Origin: Vicinamibacterales bacterium
Lineage (GTDB): Bacteria; Acidobacteriota; Vicinamibacteria; Vicinamibacterales; SCN-69-37
NCBI GenBank assembly: GCA_030827135.1
Contig: JAURFE010000001.1
Coordinates: 1,410,593-1,474,592, forward strand
Length of the DNA stretch: 64,000 bases
Direction: 5' to 3'
Shown here: positions 41,322 to 50,904 of the stretch, piece by piece
Position numbering within the stretch: position 1 is the stretch's first letter
How the letters are laid out: every line of letters begins with the position of its first letter
The notes under the pieces: generated by a model
The model's input: the letters and a program-made list of their open reading frames with translations, nothing else
What the model was told of the DNA's origin: nothing
The model's database searches: none
Translations under genes and position numbers: made by a program

Positions 41322-42095
41322 TCAGGGCGCGAACGTGGCCACAACGGGCGCGTGGTCGCTCGTGCCGAACTCCCGGCGCGACACGCATGTTACGGCAGTT
41401 GCACCCACCGCAGTCGTCGCCAGCACGTAGTCGATGCGCCAGCCGATATTGCGCTGGCGGAGGCTGCGCCACGGGGCCCACCACGTGAACAACTCGCTGT
41501 TGTCGGGATCCAGCGCGCGTCCGACGTCGGTCATGCCCGTGTTCAGCACCTGGGCAAAGAGGTCACGTTCCTCAGGGCGTGTGCCGATCTGGTTGACCTT
41601 GCGTTCCTTTGGATGCACGTCCCGCTCCTCACGCGCCACGTTGATATCCCCACAGAGCACCAGCGCCGGGCCGGTCCGGGTCGTTTCAGCGAGCCACTGC
41701 TGGAGGTCCCCGAAAAAGCGCATCTTCGCCTCGTAGTCCTTGCCTCCGTTGGGCACATAGACCGAGACGAAACGAAGCGGTCCCTGGTTTACTCCGCCGG
41801 CCACAGGCACATCGGCCACGACGATGCGGTTCTCGAAGTCGAAGTCGGGGTGCCAGAACCGTGGCGCGTCGGCGGCAAACGTCCGTCGAATCAACAACGC
41901 GACGCCCGAATACCCTCCCGCTCCGTGCCAGACCGACCAGTACTCTCCCGGATTCACCAGTAATTCCGGCACCTGGGCCGGAGTTGCCTTGATCTCCTGG
42001 AGACACAACACATCGGGCTGCTCCGTCTCGAGCAGCTCCTGCACCTGGGCCTGGCGCGCCCGGATGCCGTTCACGTTCCACGTAATGACCTTCAC
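41322..42095 (-). CDS. xth: Exodeoxyribonuclease III / AP endonuclease
   Basis: 257 residues. Starts with GTG overlapping the aminotransferase stop (GTGA). Motifs of the Xth family: TWNVNGIRAR, LQEIKA (metal-binding Glu34), GDINVAREERDVH and the terminal SDHAPV. It repairs abasic sites and acts as a 3'-5' exonuclease in base-excision repair. Complete length; all expected residues visible. Confidence 0.93.
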   Translation of the reverse strand: MKVITWNVNGIRARQAQVQELLETEQPDVLCLQEIKATPAQVPELLVNPGEYWSVWHGAGGYSGVALLIRRTFAADAPRFWHPDFDFENRIVVADVPVAGGVNQGPLRFVSVYVPNGGKDYEAKMRFFGDLQQWLAETTRTGPALVLCGDINVAREERDVHPKERKVNQIGTRPEERDLFAQVLNTGMTDVGRALDPDNSELFTWWAPWRSLRQRNIGWRIDYVLATTAVGATAVTCVSRREFGTSDHAPVVATFAP

Positions 42096-43261
42096 GCCAG
42101 TGCCTTTAGTCCCGCCACCAGGCGGCCCACACCCTCAGCGGCGGTGTCCTTGTCCAACGCCCCATAGGACACGCGCAGCGAACAGCCGTCCGTCGCGCCA
42201 AACGCCGACCCGGGGATGACCGCCACGCGATGATCCCGGATGAGTCGTTCGGTGAACGACAGCGCGTCCCGGGTGGTGTGCACCGTGATGAAGTAATAAA
42301 ACGCGCCAAGGGCCGAAGGCACATCACACGGAACCGACGGATCCTCCAACGCACCCGCCATCATCATTCGCATCTCATTGAGTCGCGTGAGGTGGCCGTC
42401 GCAGTACGCGCGGCCGACCCGCATGGCCGCCAGCGCCACGCGCTGCGACACGACCGGCGGACAGACGAGCAGCGTGTCCTGAATCTTGTTGACCGCTTCC
42501 CACAACGCCTCAGGAATCACCATGTATCCCATGCGCCAGCTGGCCAGTCCGTACGCCTTCGACAGCGAATACATCGAAATGGTATGGCCTGATGCGCCTG
42601 CAATACTGCCGGGCGAAAAGTGCGACGCGCCCGCATACAGAAAGTATTCGTACACCTCGTCGTGCACGTGAAAGATGCCTCGATCGCGGCACAACGCGTT
42701 GACGGCCCGGAGTGCGGACTCCGGATACACAACACCCGACGGATTGTTGGGCGAGACGGTGACGATGGCGCGGGTGCGGGGGGTGATGGCACCCGCAATT
42801 GCATCGAGGTCAAGTTGCCGCTGGGCGTCGGTGGGCACGGGCACGACGCGCGCACCGGCCATCTCGATGGCCATTTCGTGATTGAAGTAATACGGCACGG
42901 GCAGAATGACCTCGTCGCCGGGGTCGGTCACCGCGAGCATCGCGTTCATGAACGCCAGATTGCCGCCGGCCGTCACCACCACACGGCTGCCGTTCGTCAC
43001 CTCGATCTGATTCTCAATACGCAGTTTGTCCGCGATCGCCGCCACCAGTGAAACTTCGCCTTCGACGGCGCCGTACCGGTGGTCAAGCGGTGACTCCGGG
43101 AACGTCGCCAGCGCCGCGACGGCCTCAGGCGGCGGGCCGTACGATACGACCCCCTGGCCGAGCGACACCGTGCCGGGTGTCTCAGCGATCCACCGGCTGA
43201 CGATCGGAATGATCGGTGTTTGCACCGCCGCCAGGCGGCGGGACTGCGCGTGATGACTCAT
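42092..43261 (-). CDS. Class I/II aminotransferase
   Basis: 389 residues; ATG 43261 overlaps the preceding gene stop (ATGA) and gives a normal N-terminus. The PLP-binding Lys lies in SLSKAYGLASWRMGYM, the phosphate-binding and substrate motifs in VSPNNPSGVVYPE, and the Arg in SLRVSYG. Fold type I aminotransferase of the aspartate/aromatic group; exact substrate unclear. In the minus-strand run between the TolB-like gene and xth. Confidence 0.9.
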   Translation of the reverse strand: MSHHAQSRRLAAVQTPIIPIVSRWIAETPGTVSLGQGVVSYGPPPEAVAALATFPESPLDHRYGAVEGEVSLVAAIADKLRIENQIEVTNGSRVVVTAGGNLAFMNAMLAVTDPGDEVILPVPYYFNHEMAIEMAGARVVPVPTDAQRQLDLDAIAGAITPRTRAIVTVSPNNPSGVVYPESALRAVNALCRDRGIFHVHDEVYEYFLYAGASHFSPGSIAGASGHTISMYSLSKAYGLASWRMGYMVIPEALWEAVNKIQDTLLVCPPVVSQRVALAAMRVGRAYCDGHLTRLNEMRMMMAGALEDPSVPCDVPSALGAFYYFITVHTTRDALSFTERLIRDHRVAVIPGSAFGATDGCSLRVSYGALDKDTAAEGVGRLVAGLKALA

Positions 43262-44169
43262 CGAGCGTCGGCCTGCGACACGATGGCGATCCAGCGGCCA
43301 TCCGGGCTCACCGTCAGGCGCGTGATGTTCTCCACACCCTGCTTCGTGAGGTCGGCAATCTCTGTCCACGCCGCCTGGTCTGGGCTTGTCGAAGGCCGCC
43401 ACATGAACAACTTGCCTTTCTGTCCCATGACGATGGCGCCGTCGGGAGTCCAGGCAAGGTCCTCGCTTCGTTCGAGCGTGGGCGTCAGCGTCGTGATCTG
43501 CCGTGTCCTGGGATCCAGCTCACGAATCACCCAGGGGCCGTCGGCCGGCTTGTGCACGAAGCTCACCGTGCCGCGCCCGGGGCGCAGCAACAACGACCGG
43601 CCGATGCTCTTTTCGATGACGTCACTGCCGCCGGTGCGCAGGTTGAGCAGCTGCAGCGTGTTGGGTTCGCGCTGGGCGCCAAGCACGAACGTGGCCATCT
43701 CCGATTCGGAGATCCACACGTGGTACCCGATCAGCCCCATATGGGTCCAGGCGAGGCCCGCGTCGGTGCCGTCCATCATGAACCGCCACAACTTCTGCTC
43801 GGCGCCACGCACGGTCGAAAACGTCCGCCCGTCCGGCGTGAGCGTCGGCGAGTACTCGTTCTCCGCGGTGCGCGTGACCTGCACAGTCCGCTTCTCGGTG
43901 ATGTCGTAACGGTAGATGTCGGTCTGGACGCCATCCCGCTGGGACGAAAACAACACGCCGCTGGAGTCCGCGAGAAACTGCGGCTGGTTGTCATACCCGC
44001 GGTTGTTCGTGATGTTGAGCGGACGCCCCACGGTCACTTTCGCACCGGCGGTCGTCAGCGGCGAGAGAAAAATCTCGGTGGCCGGCGGCGTCTGCGCCCC
44101 CAGCACCACGCCCCCGGCACCCAGGACCACACAAAGCACCCAGCACCTGGCACCCAGCACCAATTTCAT
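43258..44169 (-). CDS. TolB-like WD40/PD40 propeller protein
   Basis: 303 residues, signal peptide 1-25. Repeats such as NQPQFLADSSGVLFSSQRDG, YSPTLTPDGRTFSTV and DLAWTPDGAIVMGQ are PD40 (TolB) blades; six blades are likely. The signal peptide itself (LVLGARCWVLCVVLGAG and on) is the translation of GGTGCTG heptad repeats. Exported; function unknown. It overlaps the genes on both sides at ATGA. Confidence 0.82.
   Translation of the reverse strand: MKLVLGARCWVLCVVLGAGGVVLGAQTPPATEIFLSPLTTAGAKVTVGRPLNITNNRGYDNQPQFLADSSGVLFSSQRDGVQTDIYRYDITEKRTVQVTRTAENEYSPTLTPDGRTFSTVRGAEQKLWRFMMDGTDAGLAWTHMGLIGYHVWISESEMATFVLGAQREPNTLQLLNLRTGGSDVIEKSIGRSLLLRPGRGTVSFVHKPADGPWVIRELDPRTRQITTLTPTLERSEDLAWTPDGAIVMGQKGKLFMWRPSTSPDQAAWTEIADLTKQGVENITRLTVSPDGRWIAIVSQADAR
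44098..44165 (-). repeat. GGTGCTG heptads coding a signal peptide
   Basis: Degenerate 7-bp units (GGTGCTG, GGTGCCA, GGTGCTT and variants) make up most of the signal-peptide codons of the TolB-like gene. Confidence 0.75.
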
Positions 44170-44960
44170 AACATCCTCCGTGAGAGAGCATAAACCGCGA
44201 CGGCAGTCGCCACGGCGACATTGAGCGAGTCGACGTCGCTTGCCATGGGAATTCGTGCTTCGACATCAGCCAGGCGCCGTGCCTCGGCCGACAGACCTTC
44301 GCCTTCGGAGCCGACGAGAAGCACCCATCCGCGGTCCGGCGAATGGAGCCCAGAGGCTTCAATATCCGGCGCTGTCGGGTCCGGCGTCGTGGCCACGAGC
44401 CGGTGTCCCGAGGCCTTGAGCTGCTGCAACACGTCCGGCCACGGTGTCGCCGAGACAACCGCGGAGGTCAACACCGCCCCCATCGAGGTGCGGATGGCCT
44501 TGCGATAAAACGGGTCGGCACATTCGGGCCCCATCAGCAGCGCCCGCGCGCCCATCGCTGATGCACTGCGCGCGATACTGCCGACGTTGTCAGGATCGCG
44601 CACGCGCTCCAGCAACACCGACAAGCCGCCGGTGGTGTGTTCAGGTGTCCATGCAGGCAGAGGTTCCCGCTCGGCAAAAGCGACGCAGCCTTGATGCAGC
44701 CGGAACTTCGTGAGCGCGTCCAGATCAGCCTGGGACTGCACCACCACGCGCGGCCGGCGCAAGGGCGGCAGCGCGTGAATCACGTCTGCGAGTGCGGCTT
44801 CAGCCGTCGGCGTGACCAATAACCCGACCACCGTAAATCGCGGCGTCGCAAGCAACCTGCGCGTGACGTGCCGGCCTTCGGCGACAAATACGCCCCGCGC
44901 CACCAGCCACGCCGGATCAGCGGTGTGCGTTGCAATCTCGAATAGATCGTCCGTCGTCAC
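44166..44960 (-). CDS. SpoU/TrmH-family RNA 2'-O-methyltransferase
   Basis: 264 residues. An N-terminal substrate-binding domain (about 1-100) is followed by the SPOUT knot with motif 1 DPDNVGSIARSA, motif 2 LLVGSEGEGLS and motif 3 RIPMASDVDSLNVAVATAVAVY. It methylates a ribose in rRNA or tRNA using AdoMet; target not readable. Overlaps neighbours at ATGA on both sides. Confidence 0.92.
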   Translation of the reverse strand: MTTDDLFEIATHTADPAWLVARGVFVAEGRHVTRRLLATPRFTVVGLLVTPTAEAALADVIHALPPLRRPRVVVQSQADLDALTKFRLHQGCVAFAEREPLPAWTPEHTTGGLSVLLERVRDPDNVGSIARSASAMGARALLMGPECADPFYRKAIRTSMGAVLTSAVVSATPWPDVLQQLKASGHRLVATTPDPTAPDIEASGLHSPDRGWVLLVGSEGEGLSAEARRLADVEARIPMASDVDSLNVAVATAVAVYALSRRML

Positions 44961-45541
44961 GCACGCGTCACCTGACGACGACTGCGATGGGCGTCCAGCA
45001 CACTCAGGCCGAGAGGTTTGCTCAAATAGACTTTCGCGTCCATCACGTCCGGAGACACTTCAAGTTTGATCACGTTGAACTGCAGCGTGTCGAGCGCGCC
45101 GCGCATGTCGTAATAGCGGTTCTTGGTCTTGACGACCACCTCGTCAAATTCGCGGGAGACCGCCCACACTTCCTGCTCTTCGGTGAGCGCGCGGAAGTGG
45201 CCCTGTCCGCGCCAGTCCCGGCGCGTCGCGCCCAGCCAGTTGTAAAGAATGCGCCGACCGCTGAACACAACAGATCCCGTCAACCGCCGCACCAGGTCGG
45301 CCAGCGCAGGATCGGTCTCGTCGGCGCGAAGCTCGTGCGACACCTTGTAGGACACCGGCACCACCGTGCCGTCTTCCAGCGGAGCCTCAGCCATCAGGAT
45401 CTGGCATTCGCGATCCTGCAGGCGTGTGATGATGTCGTTGGCCGTCTTCCGCTGTGGGAATTCATTGAAGAACTCCTCGATGTAGGCAATCTCCAGGGCG
45501 CCCTGTTGGAGGGGATATTCGCGAAGGTGATAATCCGGCAC
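44957..45541 (-). CDS. GNAT-family N-acetyltransferase
   Basis: 194 residues. The acetyl-CoA loop is in NWLGATRRDWRGQGHFRAL (an R-x-x-G-x-G/A-like motif) with the following helix, and the C-terminal NVIKLEVS strand fits the GNAT fold. Acceptor unknown. GTG start with TAGAAT 9 nt upstream; it overlaps the methyltransferase gene at the other end. Confidence 0.78.
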   Translation of the reverse strand: MPDYHLREYPLQQGALEIAYIEEFFNEFPQRKTANDIITRLQDRECQILMAEAPLEDGTVVPVSYKVSHELRADETDPALADLVRRLTGSVVFSGRRILYNWLGATRRDWRGQGHFRALTEEQEVWAVSREFDEVVVKTKNRYYDMRGALDTLQFNVIKLEVSPDVMDAKVYLSKPLGLSVLDAHRSRRQVTRA

Positions 45542-45550
45542 AGCCCGGCA

Positions 45551-45556
45551 ATTCTA
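45551..45556 (-). promoter_or_regulatory. -10-like TAGAAT upstream of GNAT gene
   Basis: TAGAAT lies 9 nt before the GTG at 45541, in the 41-bp gap after the permease gene. Confidence 0.45.
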
Positions 45557-45582
45557 TCGCGGGTCTCTGTCGGCGCTGCCTG

Positions 45583-48500
45583 TCAGTCGCTTCGGAGCGA
45601 TGCGAGGAGCGGCAGACGCCGCACCGCCCTGGTGGCAATCAGCGCCGCCACCACACCGGCGAGCGCCACGGCAAGCAGCCACACCATCGACAGAGCCGGA
45701 GGACGACCACCGCGGGCGATCAGAACCGGGGCGATCGACACGAGCGCGGCCACCACGCCGACGCCAAGGCCAATCGCAACCAGACCGAGGTTCTCGGCAA
45801 CCACCATCACGGAGAGGTCGCGCAACCGGTAGCCGGACGCCGACAACAGTGCGAGCTCACGCCGGCGTTCAAGCACATTACGCGCAGTCACGGCCGCCAG
45901 CCCGATCGTGCCGAGCACGAGGCCAAGGCCACCAAGTGTCTGGAACGTCGACAAATACGTGTTTTCGACGCGATGATACGCCTCGAGTCTCGCCAGGGCC
46001 GACTGGACGTCGGCCCCGTACGGTTCAAGCCGCTCCTCAATTGCCGTCGAGACGTCGTCCGCACGCCCGGCGGCGGCCACCTGGATCAACATGACGCGAT
46101 AACCGGTCGACTCGGGAAACACCTGCGCGAATGCCGACTCGGCAATCATGATCTCGCCCTGAAGCACACTGTCGGACAACGAACCGACAATGCGCAGGCG
46201 CACGGGTCGCGCGGTCTCAGCATCGATCGTCACGATGTCGCCGACCGCTGCGTGCAGCACGTACTGCAGTGATGTCGCGTCGACAATCGCGGGCACCACG
46301 CCGTCAGTCAATTCGCCGCGCAGCAGGCGCCAGGGGTTTTCTCGCTCGGCGTCGGTCGCGGCCACGGATTTCGCAAACGTGAACCGCCCTGCCTCGATCA
46401 GCGCCTCGGACACCCCCAGCACCCGCGGCTGTTTCGGCTGATAGAGATTCAGGCAGCTCGCATCGTCTCCCGGACGCAACCGTGCGCCGAACACGGAGAC
46501 GCCGACAAACACGGGATCGTTGGCCTGAAACTGCATCCCGAGTTCTTCGCGCCCGGCGCTCGTTGATGGGTCATGCACAAACGGGAGCACGGATTCCGCG
46601 ATGAGCGCGAACCCGCCGGTGCCGCCGCGCGGATCAGCCGCGGCATGTGTGTCCTTGCGGAAGGAATCCACCGACACGAGCAGAAACGCCGCAACCGCGA
46701 CCAGTCCTGCAGATGTCATGCTGCGACCCGGCCGCCACGACGCATTGCGCCACCCGAAACCCGCCAACGCGGCCAACCCCGAACCCCCGAGCACACCGGA
46801 CTTCGGCGTCCGCAGGTGCGCTCCAAGCGCCATCAGCCCGCCAATCAGGATCAACGCTCCGGCGCCGAAGAAACCGGCCGCCGCCGGCACGGCCCCAGTC
46901 GTGGTCACCGCTGCCAGTGCGACGGCGCCGGCGAGGATCACGATCGGCGCCAGACGACGAATCGCCGATGGCGTTCGCGTGACGGTCGCCGCCGCGCTCG
47001 TGCTGCCGCTCAGCAGTTCCCGCGGAGAGTACTTTCGGACGGCGCGCACCGTCAGCCAGATACACACAAGCGCCGCAACCACGCCGCTCATTGCGCCGCC
47101 GGCCAAAGTCAGCTGATCGACGTGCAGTTCGAGCGCGGTTGTGCCCACGGCCCCCACCCACCAGGTGCGGAGGCCGTACATCATCAGCGCCGCCCACCCG
47201 ATGGCCAGCACGACACCCACCACCGCGCCGGCCACCGCGACGACCACCCCCTCGATCAGGAACAGTCGCTGAATCCCCGCAACACTGAAGCCGGCAGCCC
47301 GCAGGACCCCGATTTCGCGCAGCCGTTGCTCGATCCCAAGCCGGAAGAACAGCGCGGTCAGCAGGAGCGCCGACACCACGAGAAAGAAGCTGAAGTACGA
47401 GAAGTAGGCGCCGAAGTCTGTCGCGCCAACCGACGCGGAGACGTTCTGCGTACGGACGTCCACAACGGTGAAGCCGGCGCGGAGAGAACCGATCGCGCGG
47501 GGTATCGAGGATTCGAAGTTCCGGAGTTCCGAGGTTCCGGGGTTCCGAAGGCGCATCGAGGAGATGGCGCCGTACCTCGTGCGCCAGAGTTCCTGCGCGA
47601 TCTCGAGGGGCACAAACGCCTTGGCCGTGGTGCGGTACCTGTCCCAGTAGTCCTCGTCCACCTGACGCACGAGTGCCAGATTGATCGGAAACGGCGGGTC
47701 CCATTCGCCCACGTTCTGAGCGTCAGTGATGCCCGGGTACGCAGGAGCCAGCCGCCGGTCGGCAGCCAGGCCCTCGATCGGCACGACTCCGGCCACCCGA
47801 AAGATCGTCTGCTCAGTGACCAACCGGCCTTCATCAGCCCAGCGGTAATACTCAAGCTGCAGGTCGCTGCCCACCTGGGCGCCGAGATCCCTGGCCGCCC
47901 AGTCGTTCAACACAATCGGTGGCGCACCGTCACCCGTGTCGCGCAGCAACTCCGCCAGCCGCGTGTCGCCGCCCGCTGCGGGTCCGAGTCCCGCGACCAG
48001 CGAATACGGCACGGTCCGTTCGCCGACGGTCAGTGTGTTCGCCAGCCAGGTCAACACTTCGGTGCGCTCAAGCCCCTGACGCGTGGCGATTGCCGCCATC
48101 GTGGTCGCAAGCGGCTCGCTGATGAGGCCGCTCGCGGTCTCCACAAGCAGTGAGCCCTGCACCGGCTCGGTCCTCAGGCCCAGGTCATCCGCGCTGATCG
48201 ACGCGTCCAGCGCCTTCACGACGTCGTCTGCGGCGAGTGGCCCGGAACCTCGACTCACCAGCAGGGCGTTCACGCGCCCGGCCTGATCGAGGTCACGCTG
48301 GAGGCGCGGCAGCGGCATGAACAAGGCACGGACGGGCCCCTGACTGGGCGAGAGCGAGAACTCGCCAATCTGCGCGCGCGATAACGTGCCGCGCACCGTC
48401 AGACGAATCGCGCGCCCGGTGTCGTCCTTGCGCCCATGAAGCGAATCGAGCGGGATGTCGGTCGGTCGCGCCACCCGAAGGACCACCGCGTCGTCACCCA

Positions 48501-48939
48501 CGGCCCCGAGTTCGGCCGCGAGATCGGGACTCAGCCAGATCCCGCTTCCCGCCGGGGCCTCGGCCTCGACACCGTGAAACGAAAAAAAACGTGCATCCAC
48601 GCCGTACACGCTCACGTTGCCCGCGCGGCGACCACTGGATTGATGCGTGGCAATCCCTTCGAGCGTGAACACGGGTGCCACCGTCGCACGGCCCTGCAGC
48701 TCCGGTTGTTCGACCAGGCGGGCAGCCAGTGCTTCAGTAAATGGACTCTCGGAGGCGATCACGAGGTCGGCCTGGCCGAGACGCGCCGTCACCAACGCGG
48801 AAAGACTCGCACGCACTGACGAGCCGACCAGCAGCGATCCCGCAAGCACCGCCACCGCGCTGGCCACACCCAGCACGACGGCCAGATGCGTCCGTCTGTA
48901 GTGGCTCAGACCGGCCCACGCAAGACTGGCGAACGTCAT
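45583..48939 (-). CDS. ABC exporter permease with FtsX-type domains
   Basis: 1118 residues. It begins with a membrane anchor and a large periplasmic region (about 40-520) followed by an FtsX core (about 530-650: YFSFFLVVSALLLTALFF ... EIGVLRAAGFS), a further set of helices and a second periplasmic domain, then the final FtsX core (about 1000-1118: AAVTARNVLERRRELALLSASGY). This is the fused, two-FtsX type of permease for lipoproteins or lipids. It partners the ATPase just upstream (ATGA overlap). An 8-bp repeat array (47515-47546) is translated in frame in the first periplasmic part. Confidence 0.88.
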   Translation of the reverse strand: MTFASLAWAGLSHYRRTHLAVVLGVASAVAVLAGSLLVGSSVRASLSALVTARLGQADLVIASESPFTEALAARLVEQPELQGRATVAPVFTLEGIATHQSSGRRAGNVSVYGVDARFFSFHGVEAEAPAGSGIWLSPDLAAELGAVGDDAVVLRVARPTDIPLDSLHGRKDDTGRAIRLTVRGTLSRAQIGEFSLSPSQGPVRALFMPLPRLQRDLDQAGRVNALLVSRGSGPLAADDVVKALDASISADDLGLRTEPVQGSLLVETASGLISEPLATTMAAIATRQGLERTEVLTWLANTLTVGERTVPYSLVAGLGPAAGGDTRLAELLRDTGDGAPPIVLNDWAARDLGAQVGSDLQLEYYRWADEGRLVTEQTIFRVAGVVPIEGLAADRRLAPAYPGITDAQNVGEWDPPFPINLALVRQVDEDYWDRYRTTAKAFVPLEIAQELWRTRYGAISSMRLRNPGTSELRNFESSIPRAIGSLRAGFTVVDVRTQNVSASVGATDFGAYFSYFSFFLVVSALLLTALFFRLGIEQRLREIGVLRAAGFSVAGIQRLFLIEGVVVAVAGAVVGVVLAIGWAALMMYGLRTWWVGAVGTTALELHVDQLTLAGGAMSGVVAALVCIWLTVRAVRKYSPRELLSGSTSAAATVTRTPSAIRRLAPIVILAGAVALAAVTTTGAVPAAAGFFGAGALILIGGLMALGAHLRTPKSGVLGGSGLAALAGFGWRNASWRPGRSMTSAGLVAVAAFLLVSVDSFRKDTHAAADPRGGTGGFALIAESVLPFVHDPSTSAGREELGMQFQANDPVFVGVSVFGARLRPGDDASCLNLYQPKQPRVLGVSEALIEAGRFTFAKSVAATDAERENPWRLLRGELTDGVVPAIVDATSLQYVLHAAVGDIVTIDAETARPVRLRIVGSLSDSVLQGEIMIAESAFAQVFPESTGYRVMLIQVAAAGRADDVSTAIEERLEPYGADVQSALARLEAYHRVENTYLSTFQTLGGLGLVLGTIGLAAVTARNVLERRRELALLSASGYRLRDLSVMVVAENLGLVAIGLGVGVVAALVSIAPVLIARGGRPPALSMVWLLAVALAGVVAALIATRAVRRLPLLASLRSD
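47515..47546 (+). repeat. Octad array inside the permease coding sequence
   Basis: Four 8-bp units: GAAGTTCC, GGAGTTCC, GAGGTTCC, GGGGTTCC. Read on the minus strand as RNPGTSELRNF. The array is 32 bp, not a multiple of 3, yet the gene frame is intact around it. Confidence 0.85.
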
Positions 48940-49610
48940 GCGCCCACAAACTTCCGGTCGTTGAGCTCGTACTTTCGCGGAAACCGGGACGCCAGAGCGG
49001 CACTGTGCGTAACGACCACCAGCATCATGTTGTGAGACGTCTGCAGGTCTGCGAGCAGATCCGCCACAGCATCAGCCGACGCGCGGTCCAGATTGCCGGT
49101 GGGCTCGTCACAGAGCAGCAGCGCGGGCTGCCGAATCAACGCGCGTGCGATTGCGACGCGCTGCCGCTCACCACCAGACAGCTCTCCCGGTCTGTGTTCG
49201 AGCCGATCTGAGAGTCCCACCTGTGTCAGCAGCATCGTCGCCCGTTGTCGCACCGACGCGGCCGGCTCCGGCCTTGACGCCACCAGCGTTGGCGCGATCA
49301 CATTGTCGAGTGCCGAGAGCTGCGGCAGCAGCAGGTGATCCTGAAACACAAAACCCACATGCATGTTCCTGAACGCGGCCTGCGCCGGCTCGCCGAGCTC
49401 GAATGGATTCTTTCCATCGAGGGTCACGGTGCCCAAGGACGGCTTCTCGAGGGCACCTAGGATGTAGAGCAGGGTGCTCTTGCCACATCCGGATGGCCCC
49501 ATAATCGCCACCGCGTCTCCTCGTCCGACCTCCAGCGACACATCGTCAAGCACGGGCACCCCGCCGCGTGCCGTGTCGTAATGTTTGGCGATGTGTGAGG
49601 CAATCAACAT
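48936..49610 (-). CDS. ABC exporter ATPase (LolD/MacB type)
   Basis: 224 residues. Walker [10 protein letters not shown] (38-46), Q-loop [10 protein letters not shown], signature LSGGERQ, Walker B LLLCDEP, H-loop VVTHS. The segment fits the LolD/MacB/FtsE subfamily that drives mechanotransmission rather than full transport. The start overlaps the glycosyltransferase stop (TGATG), and the stop overlaps the permease start. Confidence 0.93.
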   Translation of the reverse strand: MLIASHIAKHYDTARGGVPVLDDVSLEVGRGDAVAIMGPSGCGKSTLLYILGALEKPSLGTVTLDGKNPFELGEPAQAAFRNMHVGFVFQDHLLLPQLSALDNVIAPTLVASRPEPAASVRQRATMLLTQVGLSDRLEHRPGELSGGERQRVAIARALIRQPALLLCDEPTGNLDRASADAVADLLADLQTSHNMMLVVVTHSAALASRFPRKYELNDRKFVGA

Positions 49611-50896
49611 CAGCGAATCACTCCCTGGTAGATCTGTTCAGCCGTTGCCGCCGCTTGCGCCACCGTATAGTGCTCACGAACGCCGGCCGCGGCGGCCTGA
49701 CCGAGCTGCGCGGCACGCGCCCGATCGGTGATCAGGGCGTAGAGCGCCTGCGCGAGCGCGGCGGGGTCCTCAGGCGTGACCAGCAGTCCTCCGCCGGTAC
49801 GATTGACAATCTCCGGGAAGGCGCCGTGGCGTGGCTCCACAACAGGCAAGCCGTTCGCCATGGCTTCAATCAGGAACAAGCCCTTCGGATCGGCGTACGT
49901 CGTCGGCACCGAGAACACGTCGAACGACTGGAGCAGCGCGATCTTCCCGGCCCGATCCGGCGCGCCTGCGTATGTGAAGTGATCGGCCAGCTCCCAGTCT
50001 TTCATTCGGGTCTGACACGACGTCAGGTATTCGCGGTGTTCATCGAGCAGATAGCCGCCGGCGACCAGACGCGTCGGCGGCACATCGTCGCGCTTTCTGA
50101 GCAGGTGGTAGGCGTCGCACAACACGTGCAACCCCTTTTCAGGCGCGATGCGCGCGAAGTAGCCGATGGTGTAGGGCGGCTGTGAGCGCAGCGGCGTGGC
50201 CTCATGACCGGTGAGATCGATCCCGAGCGGCACGACGGACATCTTCCCGGCGGGAATGCCGAAGTGCCTGACCATGAACCGTGCGTAGTAATCGCTGACC
50301 GCGACAAAATGATCCACGTGCGGCACGGCGGCCCGAATCAGCGCCATCGACTCGGACTTCCACGGCTCGCGCAGCTGATCCAGGAACAGGTCTTCGCCCT
50401 GCAGCGTGCAGACGACCGGACACCCCAGCGCGTCCTTGATGGGCTTCGCGAGGCTGATGAGCAGCGCAAACGGCAGGCTCACCAGATCGAACCGCGATTC
50501 GTGTTTCAACCATTCAACGAGCTTGCGGACTTCCTTCTTCTGATACCCTTCCGTGCCCTTGAGCATTGACACGGTCATCGCGCCAAGGAATGTGGGATCA
50601 ACCTTGATCTGTTTCTTCGACGCGAGCTTCAGGACCCACTCAGCATCCCACAGCCTGTCGATGAACGCGGGCGTATGCCGGAACAACGGCACGTTCTGCT
50701 CGAGAAACACGCTGATGCCGCCGAAGAACACCTTTGTACTGCTGACGTTTTTTTCGTCCGTCGTCGTCGGCGTATAGATCGGCATCAGCACGACGTCGTG
50801 CCCGCGTGCCATGAGCGCCGTCGCCAGCGCGTTGTCGCGCAGACAACTGCCGCAGTACATTTCTGCGGCGCCCGCAGTCAGATACAGCAGCTTCAT
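49610..50896 (-). CDS. Glycosyltransferase family 4
   Basis: 428 residues from ATG 50896. N-terminal domain with GAAEMYCGSCLRDNAL and a C-terminal domain with GYFARIAPEKGLH (nucleotide-sugar region) and the E-x7-E-type helix FLIEAMANGLPVVEPRHGAFPE. A retaining GT-B transferase using a nucleotide sugar; acceptor unknown. It lies between the acyl reductase-like gene and the ABC exporter, which may mean that the three handle a glycolipid-like product; that is only context. Confidence 0.87.
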   Translation of the reverse strand: MKLLYLTAGAAEMYCGSCLRDNALATALMARGHDVVLMPIYTPTTTDEKNVSSTKVFFGGISVFLEQNVPLFRHTPAFIDRLWDAEWVLKLASKKQIKVDPTFLGAMTVSMLKGTEGYQKKEVRKLVEWLKHESRFDLVSLPFALLISLAKPIKDALGCPVVCTLQGEDLFLDQLREPWKSESMALIRAAVPHVDHFVAVSDYYARFMVRHFGIPAGKMSVVPLGIDLTGHEATPLRSQPPYTIGYFARIAPEKGLHVLCDAYHLLRKRDDVPPTRLVAGGYLLDEHREYLTSCQTRMKDWELADHFTYAGAPDRAGKIALLQSFDVFSVPTTYADPKGLFLIEAMANGLPVVEPRHGAFPEIVNRTGGGLLVTPEDPAALAQALYALITDRARAAQLGQAAAAGVREHYTVAQAAATAEQIYQGVIR

Positions 50897-50904
50897 TGGC
50901 CGGC

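Noticed and set aside
39863..41488. Plus-strand frames of 437-541 codons
   Set aside because: Complement of the SpoIIE phosphatase; dominated by Arg/Gly or Ser/Ala runs from GC-rich codons.
46573..48153. Plus-strand frame of 526 codons
   Set aside because: Complement of the FtsX-type permease; no membrane segments or domains.
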